Positions 20,415 through 31,447 of a stretch of 64,000 nucleotides of DNA are shown here, in pieces. The position numbers and the translations under genes are program-made. How positions within the stretch are numbered: position 1 is the stretch's first letter; each line of letters begins with the position of its first letter. The DNA is from Odontesthes bonariensis. Taxonomy: Eukaryota; Chordata; Actinopteri; Atheriniformes; Atherinopsidae. The notes below the pieces were generated by a model. The model was not told where the DNA came from. It did not search any database and saw nothing but the letters and a program-made list of their open reading frames with translations. Location of the stretch: the NCBI RefSeq assembly GCF_027942865.1, contig NC_134520.1, positions 37,783,181-37,847,180 of the forward strand, written 5' to 3'.

Positions 20415-20860
20415 CTATTCCAATCTCCCTTTTATGTCTAAAGTTCTTTATAAAATAGTTGCAGCTCAGCTTTGTGATCATTTACACAGAAATAATCTGT
20501 TTGAAGAGTTTCAGTCAGGATTCAGAGTGCATCATAGCACAGAAACTGCACTGCTGAAAGTTACCAATGATCTCCTCTTAGCCTCTGATAGCGGACTTGT
20601 GTCTGTGCTTGTCCTGTTGGATCTCAGTGCTGCATTTGATACGGTCGATCACAGTATCTTATTACACAGACTTGAACATGTTATTGGGATTAAAGGAACT
20701 GCATTAGGCTGGTTTAAGTCATATTTGTCTGATAGATTTCAGTTTGTTCTTGTAAATGAAGAATCTTCCTCACACACCAGAGTAAGTCATGGAGTTCCCC
20801 AGGGTTCTGTGCTTGGACCGATTCTTTTCACTTTATACATGCTTCCATTAGGTAACATTA
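20415..20860 (+). pseudogene. Older L2-type LINE RT fragment, left segment
   Basis: This reads [57 protein letters not shown] and [20 protein letters not shown] without a stop. The upstream piece, PTLDSEVLAHYR, lies at 16699-16732 before the younger L2. The frame is cut at 20861 by the hAT element and resumes at 21896. It is a separate subfamily from the younger LINE, with clearly diverged sequence. Confidence 0.85.
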
Positions 20861-20868
20861 TTAGACAG

Positions 20869-21887
20869 TAGGGGTGCAACGGATCAAAAATCTCACGGTT
20901 CGGATCGTTCCTCGGATCAGAGTCACGGATCGGATTATTTTTCGGATCAGCAAAAAAAAATAAAAAATAAAAAAAATAAACAAGACAAATAAACATGTTT
21001 TGTCTTTTTGTTTATTAACACTTTTAAATTATTAAATTGAAATATATAAAATCAACTTAAAGTGCACAATTAACATCTTTTCAACATAATCAAAGAAAAA
21101 CAACTTAAAGTGCAACATAAACACACCGATAGCGTTTGTGATCGCTTTAGCCCGGTCGGATTGTGAAGGAAGGGGCTGCTTAAATGCCGCGGTGATGAGC
21201 CGCTTTCGGTTTCACTCCTGTCGGTGAAACACCGGGGTGATGTCGCTGCAAATGCGTGGCCATGCTCGATGTGTTTCCACTGTTGTGTGGCTTTCTTGTG
21301 CCACAGTACCTACACACCGTCACGGTTTTATCCACCAACCTCTTTCCTTCTTCATTAAATTTGACAGGGAAGCCAAAATGCTCCCAAACAGGGGATTTAA
21401 ATGACGTGCGGCGTTCCCCTGCTCGCCATGACCACGCTGTGTTGCAGGTTAGGGGTTTTCTTTATGTTAGCTATCGCTATGTCAGCTACGTGTTATGTCT
21501 GTGTGGTAACCAGGGCGACAGGTTTGTGTGGCAGCGCGAGTATATGGAAACAGACAGAGGCAGCAGTTATCGTTACAATAGTCACCGAAGTCTAGCCTAC
21601 TTATATTTTCCATGCCCACTGTTCTACATGTTGTACGCTGAGGACAATAAATCACAAACGAGCCATAGGACTGTTTGCTTATTGAAGAGGGAACTGTTGC
21701 AGACTTTAACCCAGAGTGTGGAAAGTAGCTCTGTCCCTGGAACTAGCAGGAATGGTAACGGCTGTGTGAGGACTGAACATGCGCACAATTTTTTTTTTCA
21801 GAAATCGATCCGCGGATCATGTGTGTGCCGAACCGAAATAATTGATCCGAACGGATCACGGATCAATGATGATCCGTTGCACCACTA
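20869..21887. mobile_element. Non-autonomous hAT element with 8-bp target-site duplication
   Basis: TTAGACAG flanks it at 20861-20868 and 21888-21895. The termini TAGGGGTGCAACGGATCA and, on the opposite strand, TAGTGGTGCAACGGATCA match at 17 of 18 positions. The 8-bp duplication is diagnostic for hAT. Inside, only a BED zinc-finger segment of the transposase survives, on the minus strand (21180-21400). Excision would restore the L2 frame across YMLPLGNI and IKFHCYADD. Confidence 0.9.
21180..21400 (-). pseudogene. BED zinc-finger remnant of hAT transposase
   Basis: The minus strand encodes WEHFGFPVKFNEEGKRLVDK, then CRYCGTRKPHNSGNTSSMATH and LQRHHPGVSP. These fit the CX2C...HX4H BED finger pattern found at the N-terminus of hAT transposases, where it binds DNA ends. 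The catalytic and dimerisation parts are missing. Confidence 0.75.
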
Positions 21888-21895
21888 TTAGACAG

Positions 21896-22463
21896 CATGG
21901 CATAAAGTTCCATTGCTATGCTGATGATACTCAGCTGTACTTATCTATGAAACCAGATGAACCCAATAGGTTGGTCAGACTACAAGCATGTCTTAAAGAC
22001 ATAAAGAGCCTTCAGTTATCAGGCCCCTCTCTACCTTTAAGATCAGACTTAAAACTTTCCTTCCTGATAAAGCTTATAGTTAGGGATGGCTCAGGTGACC
22101 CTGGAACATCCCATAGTTCTGCTGCAATAGGCCCAGCCTGCTGGGGGAGCTCCCATGATGCACCTCTCCATGAACATGTGACATCATTGTTGTCATTAAC
22201 TTGTTTCTCTCTCTCAGCAGGTGTCTCTGGCCTGGTGTTACGCTGCTTGTTGTCCCCTCTTTCCTGTCCTCTCAGACCCCAGCTGGTCCAGGCAGATGGT
22301 TCCTGGTTCTGGTTCTGATGGAGGTTTGTTCCTGTTCAAAGGGAGTTTTTTCTCTCCACAGTCGCCTCGTGCAGCTCAGGACGGGTGATTGGATCAGAGA
22401 GAAGTTTCAGTTAATCTGTTTGTTTCCTTAACTAGGATACTTTTAAAATTGGCTCTGAACTAA
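21896..22463 (+). pseudogene. Older L2-type LINE, right segment and 3' region
   Basis: The frame resumes with IKFHCYADDTQLYLSMKPDE (the catalytic DD pair). It then jumps by internal deletion at about 22012 to the C-terminal segment LQLSGPSLPLRSDLKLSFL. Non-coding 3' sequence shared with the L2 ends at 25020-25150 and 29495-29700 follows (CCCCAGCTGGTCCAGGCAGATGG). It is interrupted at 22464-22471 by the SINE. Confidence 0.75.
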
Positions 22464-22905
22464 TTGGACTCGAGTTACATGGTGGTTAGCACCGTCGCCT
22501 CACAGCGAGAAGGTTCCAGGTTCAATTCCCGGCTGGGGCCTTTCTGTGTGGAGTCTGCATGTTCTCCCCATGTGTGCGTGGGTTCTCTCCGGGTACTCCG
22601 GCTTCCTCCCACTCTCTAAAAACATGCATGTTAGGTTAACTGGTTAACTGGTTAACGGCGTTATTTTTCCAGTAACAGATTAATCTAATTAATTACTTTC
22701 CCCCTGAGAATATAAAGTGGCGCGTTACTACACTTTGGTTGCAGGCTTTCGGCTACACATCAGCTGCACGCTGCCTGGAGAGAGCAGGGGTGGGGATGAT
22801 GACACCGTTGCAAATGCGATGATGATTGGCTGGGTGGGCGGAAACCACCTGCTCACGCTGTCTCACTGCACGCGCTGACTACTAAACACACACAAGACAG
22901 CAACA

Positions 22906-23190
22906 ATGGCGACGAGCCAGGGAAGTTCAAAGGTAGCGTTCTCTAACTGGAAGTACCGGCACTACTTCTCACTCGCGGAGATAAAAGGCAAGAATGTGTA
23001 TGTAACATGCAAGCTATGCCCAGGGAAAAAAACTTTATTCACGTCTGCCTCAAGTAACTCAAATCTAATGAAGCACCTTACATCAACCCATGTGAATATG
23101 AAGCACTTGTTGCTTCTGCAGCTGCTAACCCAACCCCAAGCCCAAAGGCAGCTAGCTAACCCAAGCCCAAGCCCAAATGCAGCTAGCTAA
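22906..23190 (+). pseudogene. BED zinc-finger ORF of hAT transposase
   Basis: MATSQGSSKVAFSNWKYRHY, then F and the CKLCPGKKTLFTSASSNSN finger with MKHLTSTH form a complete BED finger (CX2C...HX4H with the preceding aromatic W-Y-F motif). The frame then runs into the tandem repeat at 23126-23281 and stops. This is the DNA-binding N-terminus of a ZBED/hAT transposase without its catalytic part. I find no sign that it is a host gene. Confidence 0.75.
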
Positions 23191-23281
23191 CCCAACCCCA
23201 AGCCCAAATGCAGCTAGCTAACCCAACCCCAAGCCCAAATGCAGCTAGCTAAGCCAACCCCAAGCCCAAATGCAGCTAGCG
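23126..23281. repeat. 31-bp minisatellite, about five copies
   Basis: The unit contains CCCAAGCCCAAATGCAGCTA and repeats about five times with minor changes (AAAGG for AAATG in the first; AAGCC for AACCC late). It interrupts the BED-finger reading frame. Confidence 0.9.
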
Positions 23282-23815
23282 TGAGCCCCAGCGAAGGAGA
23301 CGGAGCCACTCGAAAACAAACCTTTATAACCTTTAACCATTTTATATTCAATATTTATGTTTTTATTTCTATGCATCATATGGCCGGCTGCAATCTATTG
23401 AGTTCAAATAAATACCGAATGTTCTAAATTACTGTATATAGTGTTTTTATTCTTCAGTCAGTTAATATAAACATATTTGATGTTAAAGATGTTATAGAAC
23501 ATAACAGCGTTATAGAACACAAAAAATAACGCCACAGTTACTTTGCTGAGTAACTAATTACTTTTACAATGTGGTAACTGAGTTACTAACTCAATTACTT
23601 TTTGGGAGCAGTAACTAGTAACTGTAACTAATTACTTTTTTAAAGTAACTTGACCAACACTGGTCATGTGTCTCTGTGTGGCCCTGTGATGGACTGGCGG
23701 CCTGTCCAGGGTGACCCCGCCTCTCGCCCGATGACCGCTGGGATAGGCTCCAGCCCCCCCGTGATCCGACCGACGGATTAAGCGGGTATAGAAAATGGAT
23801 GGATGGGTTGGACTC

Positions 23816-24540
23816 ATTTGAAAGTTAATGAATTGGAATTGATTGTATTTTGACTGTATTACAAAGAATTGGCTTGAATTGTACTGTATATTTGAAGTGC
23901 TTTGACGGGCTTGCTTCTTAAGTACGATTACAATTTCAGCCCAATTCAGGACTTACCCACCATTTGACAGCAATTTGCACATTTAAAAGTTGTCTGTAAC
24001 TTAATCGGCACCTGGAAGGTGCCCCAAACAATATGTAGGCCTACAGCATGTGTGTTGGTTATTTCATTTCTGATTTAAGCTGATCTGAGATCTGTTAATC
24101 ACCATCCTCAGTGAGAATCCACAGAGAATACTGCTCATCTTCTCATAATTCTGAAATCTAATTTTATGTACTTGGTGATTCTTTCAATGATCCACGAGTG
24201 AGTGGTTGAAAACACATTTTTATTTGCTGTGACAAAGTCAGAAGATAGATTTCTTTACTTACACTTTTTATTCAGAGCAAAGATAATCTACAAAACCAAA
24301 ACGAACCTTAAAAAGAAATTAAAATGTTTACAGATAAGTAATTTAAAAAAAAGCTTAAAAACTATTAAAAATATATGTTTACATATATTTTACATGTATA
24401 CATTCAGCATGACGGAATACATAGGAAACTTTTTTTTCTGCTTCTAAACTCAAGGCAAGGCAATTTAAAGTGCTTTACAGCTACATAAAATCACAGGAAG
24501 GCAATAAAATCATTAAAAAGAAATAAAAAATAAAAAAACC
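23816..24540. other. End of the older L2 and AT-rich sequence
   Basis: The L2-type tail resumes to about 23920 (GACTGTATTACAAAGAATTG, TTGAAGTGCTTTGACGGG). From 23960 to 24450 I see nothing recognisable. At 24455-24540 there is a reversed repeat tail (CAAGGCAATTTAAAGTGCTT) and an A-rich run. Confidence 0.5.
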
Positions 24541-25310
24541 CTCTCTGTGGAACCAGCTGCCAGTTTGGGAGGCAGAGCCTTCAGTTATCAGGCCCCTCTC
24601 TGTGGAACCAGCTGCCAGTTTGGGAGGCAGAGCCTTCAGTTATCAGGCCCCTCTCTGTGGAACCAGCTGCCAGTTTGGGAGGCAGAGCCTTCAGTTATCA
24701 GGCCTCTCTCTGTGGAACCAGCTGCCAGTTTGGGAGGCAGAGCCTTCAGTTATCAGGCCCCTCTCTGTGGAACCAGCTGCCAGTTTGGGAGGCAGAGCCT
24801 TCAGTTATCAGGCCCCTCTCTGTGGAACCAGCTGCCAGTTTGGGAGGCAGAGCCTTCAGTTATCAGGCCCCTCTCTGTGGAACCAGCTGCCAGTTTGGGA
24901 GGCAGAGCCTTCAGTTATCAGGCCCCTCTCTGTGGATCCAGCTGCCAGTTTGGGAGGCAGAGCCTTCAGTTATCAGGCCCCTCTCTGTGGAACCAGCTGC
25001 CAGTTTGGGAGGCTGAGCCTTCAGTTCCTGGTTCTGGTTCTGATGGAGGTTTCTTCCTGTTCAAAGGGAGTTTTTCTCTCCACAGTCGCCTCAGGCAGCT
25101 CAGGACGGGGATTGGATCAGAGAGAAGTTTCAGTGAATCTGCTGGTTTCCTTTATGAGGAAACTGTTTGAATTGGACTAATTTGTAATTTAATTAATTGG
25201 ATTATGACTGTATTACAATGAATTGCCTTGAATTGGACTGTATCTTTGAAGTGCTTTGAGATGACATTTGTTTTGGTGCTATATAAATAAACTGAATTGA
25301 ATTGAAAAAA
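24541..25310 (+). repeat. L2-type 3' end with a 55-bp minisatellite of about nine copies
   Basis: A 55-bp unit (GGAACCAGCTGCCAGTTTGG ... TTCAGTTATCAGGCCCCTCT) repeats from about 24541 to 25025. It encodes the C-terminal L2 motif (SYQAPLLWNQLPV-like). Because 55 is not a multiple of 3 and the unit has no stop in any plus frame, three overlapping long frames appear; these are not genes. After 25025 the ordinary L2 3' end follows, down to the CTATATAAATAAACTGAATT tail at about 25280-25300. Confidence 0.9.
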
Positions 25311-25453
25311 ATAATTATAATGTTACCATTTACCAAACCAGTTTCTTCTTTCTATTATAAACTACAAAACTGTTTTCAAACTTGTTAAGAGTAATTCACT
25401 GGCTCTATGACTCAGTTTAGCTTCTTGACTCACTGGTCATCTTATGCACTTCT

Positions 25454-28400
25454 CTAGTTTTCATAGGTGATGTCGTATGCAAGGGGCCCATTGATGGCAA
25501 ATCCAATGTAGAAAGACACCTTTTCATTGCTGAATCCACTTCTGATTCCAGCGATGCGAGCTGGACGCACCAAGATTTTCTGGGTACCATAGTTTGCGTA
25601 CACCTCTCCTTGCTCAATAGTTCCACTGACGCGATGAAGGCGGCGGAAAATTGCTTCCTCCTTGAATATGTCTCCGGTCCGCCAAAGTTGTGCGATGGTA
25701 TCACGAGACATCTTAGGCAGAAAACTTTTGTCCAGTGAAGGTTTTGAGACGAGTCTTTTCAGTTCTGTTTCTTTTCCCAAGTAGAAGAATGCAACAGTGC
25801 TTCTCTTTTGAAATAACTTGGACAGGTTCTTGCGAGATGAGTTACGAATTGCAGTAACATATTTACTGAAATCAGTACTTTCCTCGGTAGGACTTGGCCA
25901 GAATAACAGCAGGGCCAGGTAGTATGGGTCTGGGAATGGATGCTGAAGACCCAAATCTTGCAGAATTTCTTTAAGTAGAGCACAGAGATCTTTGTACTTC
26001 TTCACATGTTTAGATTTTGGATTCAGGTGATGAAGAACTATGTTTGACAAAATGTAATTAATTTGTGTGCGCTGTTTCTGGTTGACAGTGTTTTTCTGTA
26101 AGAATGCATAACATTCAGCGATATGCTCCATCTCTTTCGCAGGTTTGTCCAAATGCTGAAGTATTCCTGAGAACGTATCTGCTTGGTTCCTCTCAAGAAA
26201 CAATTTACGCTCTTCAATATCAATTTTCAAATTTAGGGTAGATTTGTTACGCTGTTCTTTTCTCTTTTCCTCTGGTGTGCAGAAAAGTTCAACATACTTC
26301 TTGAAATTTTCACTGACTGTTCTATGATTCATCATGTCAAATTCAGAGTTTCCTTTTATGTAAGCGAAGTAACAGTCAAGGAAATCAAATAATTGTTTGA
26401 CGTCAGACTTTAGTTTGACAAGAAACTGCTCGTGTTCTTTGATGATCTCAAAATACCTGTTGTTGATCACACCGTCCTCTCTGTAAACACTGGTGATTGG
26501 AATCGTTCCACCAAGAAAACTCTGCAAGTTCCTTTTCTTCATGGGGTTGTCTTTTTCAAAGAAAGGCAACCTGCCCAGTATCTCAAAGACCAGGAAAGCG
26601 ATCTCCAGCATGCTCACAAGGCCATAAAAATTGTATGACCTTCTGGGATAGTCCTCTGAGTCTTCATCAGGCGTTTCCTCCTGTGGTTCATCTACAGGAT
26701 CAGCCAGATCCTGAGCCCTTTGGAAAGCTTTCATTCCATTCTTGGCAATTTCAATGTTTTTGTTCAAGTGTTCTGGATTGTGAGAGGTCTCTTGCTTTTC
26801 TCTCTCTATGTTTGACCTCAAATTGCTTTTATGCACTTGCCCAATTGTGTCAAAGGTGTATACGTTTTCTTTAACATTCTTGGCTTTTTCTGCCCACTTT
26901 AAAGCCTCTGGGAAGTCGCGCACATTGATGTACAAATACCTTGCCAATGCCTGTGGAATAGATGCACTTGTCTCATACCTGGATGATGCTTTCACAAAGA
27001 TTTTTTGGACAGTTTGTCTCCCCTCCTGGTTGTGGACTTTGTCTATGAGAGGAGAAAACAGTTCTCTCTCATCTTTCTTCCGTTGTCTTTCAATCAACAT
27101 TCGATGAATCGAAAGCATCAGCCTACATTTAACAACTCCAGCACTGAAGAACAGATCATAATGAAGCATTTCCATGACAATGTCACTGACTTTCAAGGAG
27201 TAGCTTCTCTCCAACTCATCCAGACAGGCAGATGCTATTTCATGATGAAGGATTCGGATTCCTTTGTATCCACCCCATTCTTCAACTCTGTCCACAATGA
27301 GGAGGTTTGACAATGGTTTCATTTTGTCTAAAACACTGTTGTCAGACCAGTGAATCATTTTCATCTGAAAAAAATCCTCACAGAGAGAGAGAGAAATTTC
27401 GGATTTTGCCACATATGTGTTCAGCAAGGCCAAAAAGGCAAACAGACGTCCCTCCTTTGAGCTGAAATCAAAATTCTCCAGTGTCTCCCGAGCAAGATCT
27501 TCAGTGTATTTTTTGTCAAAATTACTTTTCATGACCATGAAGCTGTAAAAGTTTTCTGGTTTTTCATGAGTTTCTTTGAGATCTTTCAGTTTCTTTTTAA
27601 AGTCCATCTGTTCTTGTGGGGTCAGGTTAGCAGTCAGGTATTGATTTTGTGTTTGACTGTGCCGTTTGTAAAGATCTTGTGGACTCTGGGAACGAACACA
27701 GTTAAGGATGATGACCTTGCAGTTTTGTGCATCTGCATTCACGTTGGAGAAATCCTCAATAGTCCGCCGTATGCCGGTAACAAGATCGTTAAGGTTCTCC
27801 GTTTCCTTTGAGTCATCGACGAACAGCAAAACTGGAGACAGTTTCTCACTTTCAAGTTCCATTAGATGTCTCACTTGGTTGGCAATTTCTGTTTTGGGCA
27901 GCGTTTTGTCCTTCAGCACAGCACATCTGAACTCGTGGCGGAGGTCCCACATCACATTCATTGCTAAGGTGGTACCGCCACATCCTGGAGCATGAAATAG
28001 ATTCAGCAGAACGCATGTCTCATTTGACTCTCTTTGTGATCTGATCATTGTCTTCACGTTTTCATACTTGTCTCTCTTGATGAATGGCTTTTCTTTGTCT
28101 TTGCCACAGAAGTAAAAGTTCCACCATCTGACTTTGCCTCCTCTGTAGAATTCCTCCTCAACTTCAACTCTGAATTTCTCGAACTCGGAACTGTTTTCAT
28201 CATAAATGTTTTCACATTCATTCAGACATAAAATATCCAGAGCCGTCAGTAAATCTTCTTCCTTCTGTTTCATAACAACAGTGCTGGAACCAGAGGAGGG
28301 AAGCAGCCTTCCAGCCGACTGATTCTGTGGTCCCAGCCCCATAATGGTACCATTGATTTCACTCAGAGAGAGTTCACTTATGGACAGATGGTCAATGTCA

Positions 28401-29055
28401 AAGTCACACTTCTCCTGTATCAGCTGCTTCCATTTCAAATATGTGCTCTTAGATTCACAAACACTGATGATGTTTGTCTCCTCAGTGTGCTTAATGAAAG
28501 ACGTGTAGGTGTCAAAAACCGGGTCTTTCTCAGAATCCACAGGTGAGAGGAGAAGGAATATGATCAGGCATCTTCCATTAGAAAAAACATCAGGGTTGCA
28601 GATAAATGAAACCAACTGTTCCACATCTCTGCACGTTTTCCTAAGCCAATCCCTGTAATCTAGTTCTTTGTTTGTGCTGTCAATGTCATGTCTGCCATTG
28701 CAGAAGACCCAGCTGGTCTGTTTATAAAGGTTGAGACTTTTAATGACTGCCTCAGTCTGTCCCTGAAATTGTGTTGGAGTGTGCAGATTAGCTATCCTTA
28801 ACTCTCTGTATGAATGACAGAGTCCACCTGAACCAGCAGAGTCTGGGTCAAAGTCTAACACACAGAACAGCTCCAACTTGCTCAGAAATTGGAGATACTG
28901 CACTTGTTCTGAACTGCTCTTGTTTACGACAACAACAAATCTGTCATAGTTGTCGAGTGAGTTTCCACCACAAGTTAACAAATTCTTTAGTTTGTGTCCC
29001 TGGTTAGCTTCTTTCTTCGTAACTTCTCTTGAATGACACAGCTGGTCCCGTTGAT
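25454..29055 (-). CDS. samd9l-like: SAMD9-like protein, third coding exon (main body)
   Basis: This large exon starts after the acceptor GTTCATACAG and completes the codon left by the pyrin exon (phase 1). It gives about 1200 residues and ends at TAG (25454-25456). Using numbering of the joined 1524-residue protein: the SIR2-like region (DRFVVVVNKSSSEQ, VLDFDPDSAG, TSWVFCNGRHD) is at about 350-560. The P-loop is HAPGCGGTTLA at about 679-689, without the usual lysine, as I recall for the SAMD9 family. A Walker-B-like VLLFVDDS is at about 733-740. A helical repeat-rich region follows at about 900-1350, and a C-terminal beta-rich segment (GEVYANYGTQKILVRPARIA) probably corresponds to the OB-like fold. 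Mammalian SAMD9/SAMD9L are interferon-linked cytosolic antiviral and translation-restricting factors. Confidence 0.9.
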
Positions 29056-29411
29056 CTGTATGAACATCACAATAATGAATTAGAAAGTAAAACAAGAAAT
29101 AGAAAACATCTTTGTACTTAAGGTTAAATGTCCGGCCTGTTGAGTATAGCTAAAATAACTGACCAATTCAGTTTGATCTGTAAAGCTTATTATTACAGTT
29201 TAATTGGCTGTTATTAAGACTCTAACCTCCTGAGTTATGGGTAAATGGACTCGACTTGTAAAGCTGACCACTCAATTTACCCTTGTAATTGAGTGGTAAT
29301 ACTCACTACATGCCACATTCACCCATTCACTGACACACTCATACAACACATCTTAGTCCATGTACAGGCTACACAATGATTTCCTAAGAGCTTGAATAAG
29401 GTCACTTGGAT

Positions 29412-29447
29412 AGACGTTTCACCTTTCATCTGAAAGGCTTCTTCAGT
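29412..29447 (-). other. Hammerhead-like motif in a dispersed repeat
   Basis: On the minus strand the bases CTGAAGA (29446-29440) are followed by a hairpin with perfect CCTTTC/GAAAGG pairing and then GAAAC. This is the arrangement CUGANGA - helix II - GAAA of a hammerhead ribozyme core. Penelope-like retroelements are known to carry such ribozymes. Helices I and III and a cleavage site are not established, so this is only a candidate. Confidence 0.3.
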
Positions 29448-29494
29448 TCTGAGCTGGATTCTGAGCTCTCTTTACTCTCTTTATGTATATGTGA

Positions 29495-29880
29495 CATTAT
29501 TGTGGTCATTAACTCGTGTTTCCCTGTTCCAACAGGTATCCTTTGAATGGTGTTACAGTGTTTGTTGTCCCCTCTTTTCTGTCCTCTCAAACCCCAGCTG
29601 GTGGAGGCGGATGGCCACCCTTCCTGGTTCTGGTCCTCAGGCACGCTCAGGACGGGAGATTGGACTGAAGACAAGTTTCGGTGCAATCTGTTGGTTTCCT
29701 TAGCTAGGAAACTGTTTTTGAATTGGCTCTATATGAATGAATTGGATTATTTTATGAATAATTATGATTACAATGAATTGAATTCCAATTGGCTTGAATT
29801 GGACTTTATTATCTAAGTGCCTTGAGATGATATTTGCAGTAATTTGGTGCTTTATAAATAAAAACTGAATTGAATTATTC
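29495..29880 (+). repeat. L2-type LINE 3' end
   Basis: It shares the block GTTTGTTGTCCCCTCTTTTC ... CCCCAGCTGGTGGAGGCGGA with 22230-22300, and the end TTGGTGCTTTATAAATAAAA with 25280. No coding part remains. Short inverted sequences CCTAAGAGCTTGAAT (about 29382) and ATTCAAGCTCTTAGG (about 29877) flank this copy and the hammerhead-like motif. Confidence 0.7.
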
Positions 29881-30239
29881 AAGCTCTTAGGATTACCATG
29901 ACCTGGATGAATGAGAACAGACAATGGGTTAGGGTTCAGTGTCTTGCCATGTGGCCAGGGGAAGCTGGGAGGCTGCTACTCCTTTTGAGCCACAGCTGCT
30001 CCGTGACATAGCTGGCAGAATATTTACGAAGCCACAGAACAAACAAACTGTTTTGCTGACACCACAAGGAATCAACAGGTTTGATCGGGATGGCGGCAAC
30101 TTTTCCAGAGTTGTCTCAAATGCAGACTCCTGCTCCCAGGTCAGTTTTCCCTGTGTGAGAGTTGGGGTTCCTCTGGTTCTACAGTCCCCAGACTTAATTA
30201 ATTTTAGATTTATGTGTAAAATTAATTTTAAACATCAAT

Positions 30240-30775
30240 GCTATGTTTCATCAAGCTTCTTTCCACAGGCCATCAGACTGCTAAACTCACTCCTGAAGAC
30301 AAGGACATAACCCCCCCCCCCCCTTTCCACATACATACTCGCACTAAAAACCATACTACTTGAAATTCCTTGCACAATAACAGTTTACATTCTATTCATG
30401 TTCATGCTGCTACTCTGCACTCTGCACTTTGCCATACCAATTGCACATGTTTGCTTCCTGTTGAACTCAATATTTGCACTCTAGTAACATACTCAACTGA
30501 CCTTTTTCTGTACACTGGACGGTCTGAAAATGATGCTCACTGTTGTCTACTTGCTGTGTTGTTTTGTTGTGTTGTTACTGATATTTATCTGCACTTTATG
30601 TCATATATTAGTTTACGTGTACATTTTTATCTTTTGTGTAAATTTTAGTTTATGTCTTAGTTACGTGTCAATTTTAGCTTTCTGCACATTTGGAGTCTGG
30701 GGAAACGCAATTTCAGTCACTGTGTAATGTACTGTTGCATTGAAGATTGACAATAAAGTTCACAATGACACTATG
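30240..30775 (+). repeat. LINE 3' end (Rex1/CR1-like)
   Basis: A short frame YVSSSFFPQAIRLLNSLLK (about 30241-30297) resembles the C-terminus of CR1/Rex1-type LINE reverse transcriptases. It is followed by a C-run (30311-30322) and AT-rich 3' sequence ending GACAATAAAGTTCACAATGA. The assignment is by motif memory. Confidence 0.5.
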
Positions 30776-31447
30776 ACTAATCACATACACAAAAGACTGG
30801 ACGACCCCCTCAGATGCTCTCATAAAAGCAACTCCCCTCTGTGCAGGGTCACACATTACATTATTAAACTTTTGACTTTAGTAAGACCAGTTAGAAATAA
30901 TACTTTTTTTTTAAATGTTGTTCTTTTGTGGACATTTAGCTGGTTTTGGTATTTCTGTTTTGAATTTAGTTTTGGTTTAGATGTCTTGTTATTCTAATGG
31001 TTTGTGTTTTAGAACAGCTGGACTGTAAGAAGGGGTCTGTTTTTATTCACCTAAAGCCGAGTCTGTCTATAACCACAATGCTTTTTGGTGTTGGTGGGTT
31101 TTGTCTGCTTTACAGTTGCTCAGCTAATGATCAATCATGAAGCGCATTGATCAGTGGCACCTGGTTGCTACTTACCCTTTTATAAAGGTGGACTTTCAGA
31201 CACTGTTTCTGCATTTTGTCTCAGTTTTTGTTCATTAAATGACACGGTGTAAGATGTCACGTGCTGTGTGTAGATGGGTTATGAAAGTTTAGGATTTCAA
31301 AAGGTTACATTCAATTAATTTGGATTATGGGGACAAGTACATACTTGTCCTAACACAGGTTTGGTCATTTGACACAAAAAAATGAGTGTGCTTTAAGATA
31401 TCACGTAAATTGTTGTTCTCTTACTTTATTGCAAACCTTTGTGAATA

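Larger units (their letters stand above)
22645..23662 (+). mobile_element. Non-autonomous hAT element inside the SINE
   Basis: The right end read backwards, CAGTGTTGGTCAAGTTACTT, is a typical fish hAT terminus followed by repeated AGTAACTAGTTAC motifs. The left end (about GGTTAACGGCGTTATTTTTC) is degraded, so no clean 8-bp duplication can be read. A BED-finger coding segment and a 31-bp minisatellite lie inside; the rest of the transposase is gone. Confidence 0.7.
22472..23807 (+). mobile_element. tRNA-derived SINE split by a hAT element
   Basis: TTGGACTC occurs at 22464-22471 and 23808-23815, bracketing a SINE. Its 5' part has RNA polymerase III boxes (A-like GTGGTTAGCACCG, B-like GGTTCAATTCCC). 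Its body has GGTACTCCGGCTTCCTCCCA on the left and CTGTGATGGACTGGCGGCCT, then GGGATAGGCTCCAGCCCCCC, on the right, ending in a GGAT tail. The middle is displaced by a hAT (about 22645-23662). It is inserted in the 3' region of the older L2. Confidence 0.85.

Noticed and set aside
22475..22560. tRNA gene
   Set aside because: A- and B-box-like sequences are present, but the body is that of a tRNA-derived SINE with a target duplication and no cloverleaf fold.
24547..25180. Three overlapping plus-strand frames of 119-207 codons
   Set aside because: They are products of the 55-bp minisatellite, open in all plus frames; a single L2-derived segment was multiplied.
26432..27995. Plus-strand frames within the SAMD9-like exon
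   Set aside because: They are antisense shadows of a 1200-residue coding exon with clear family motifs.
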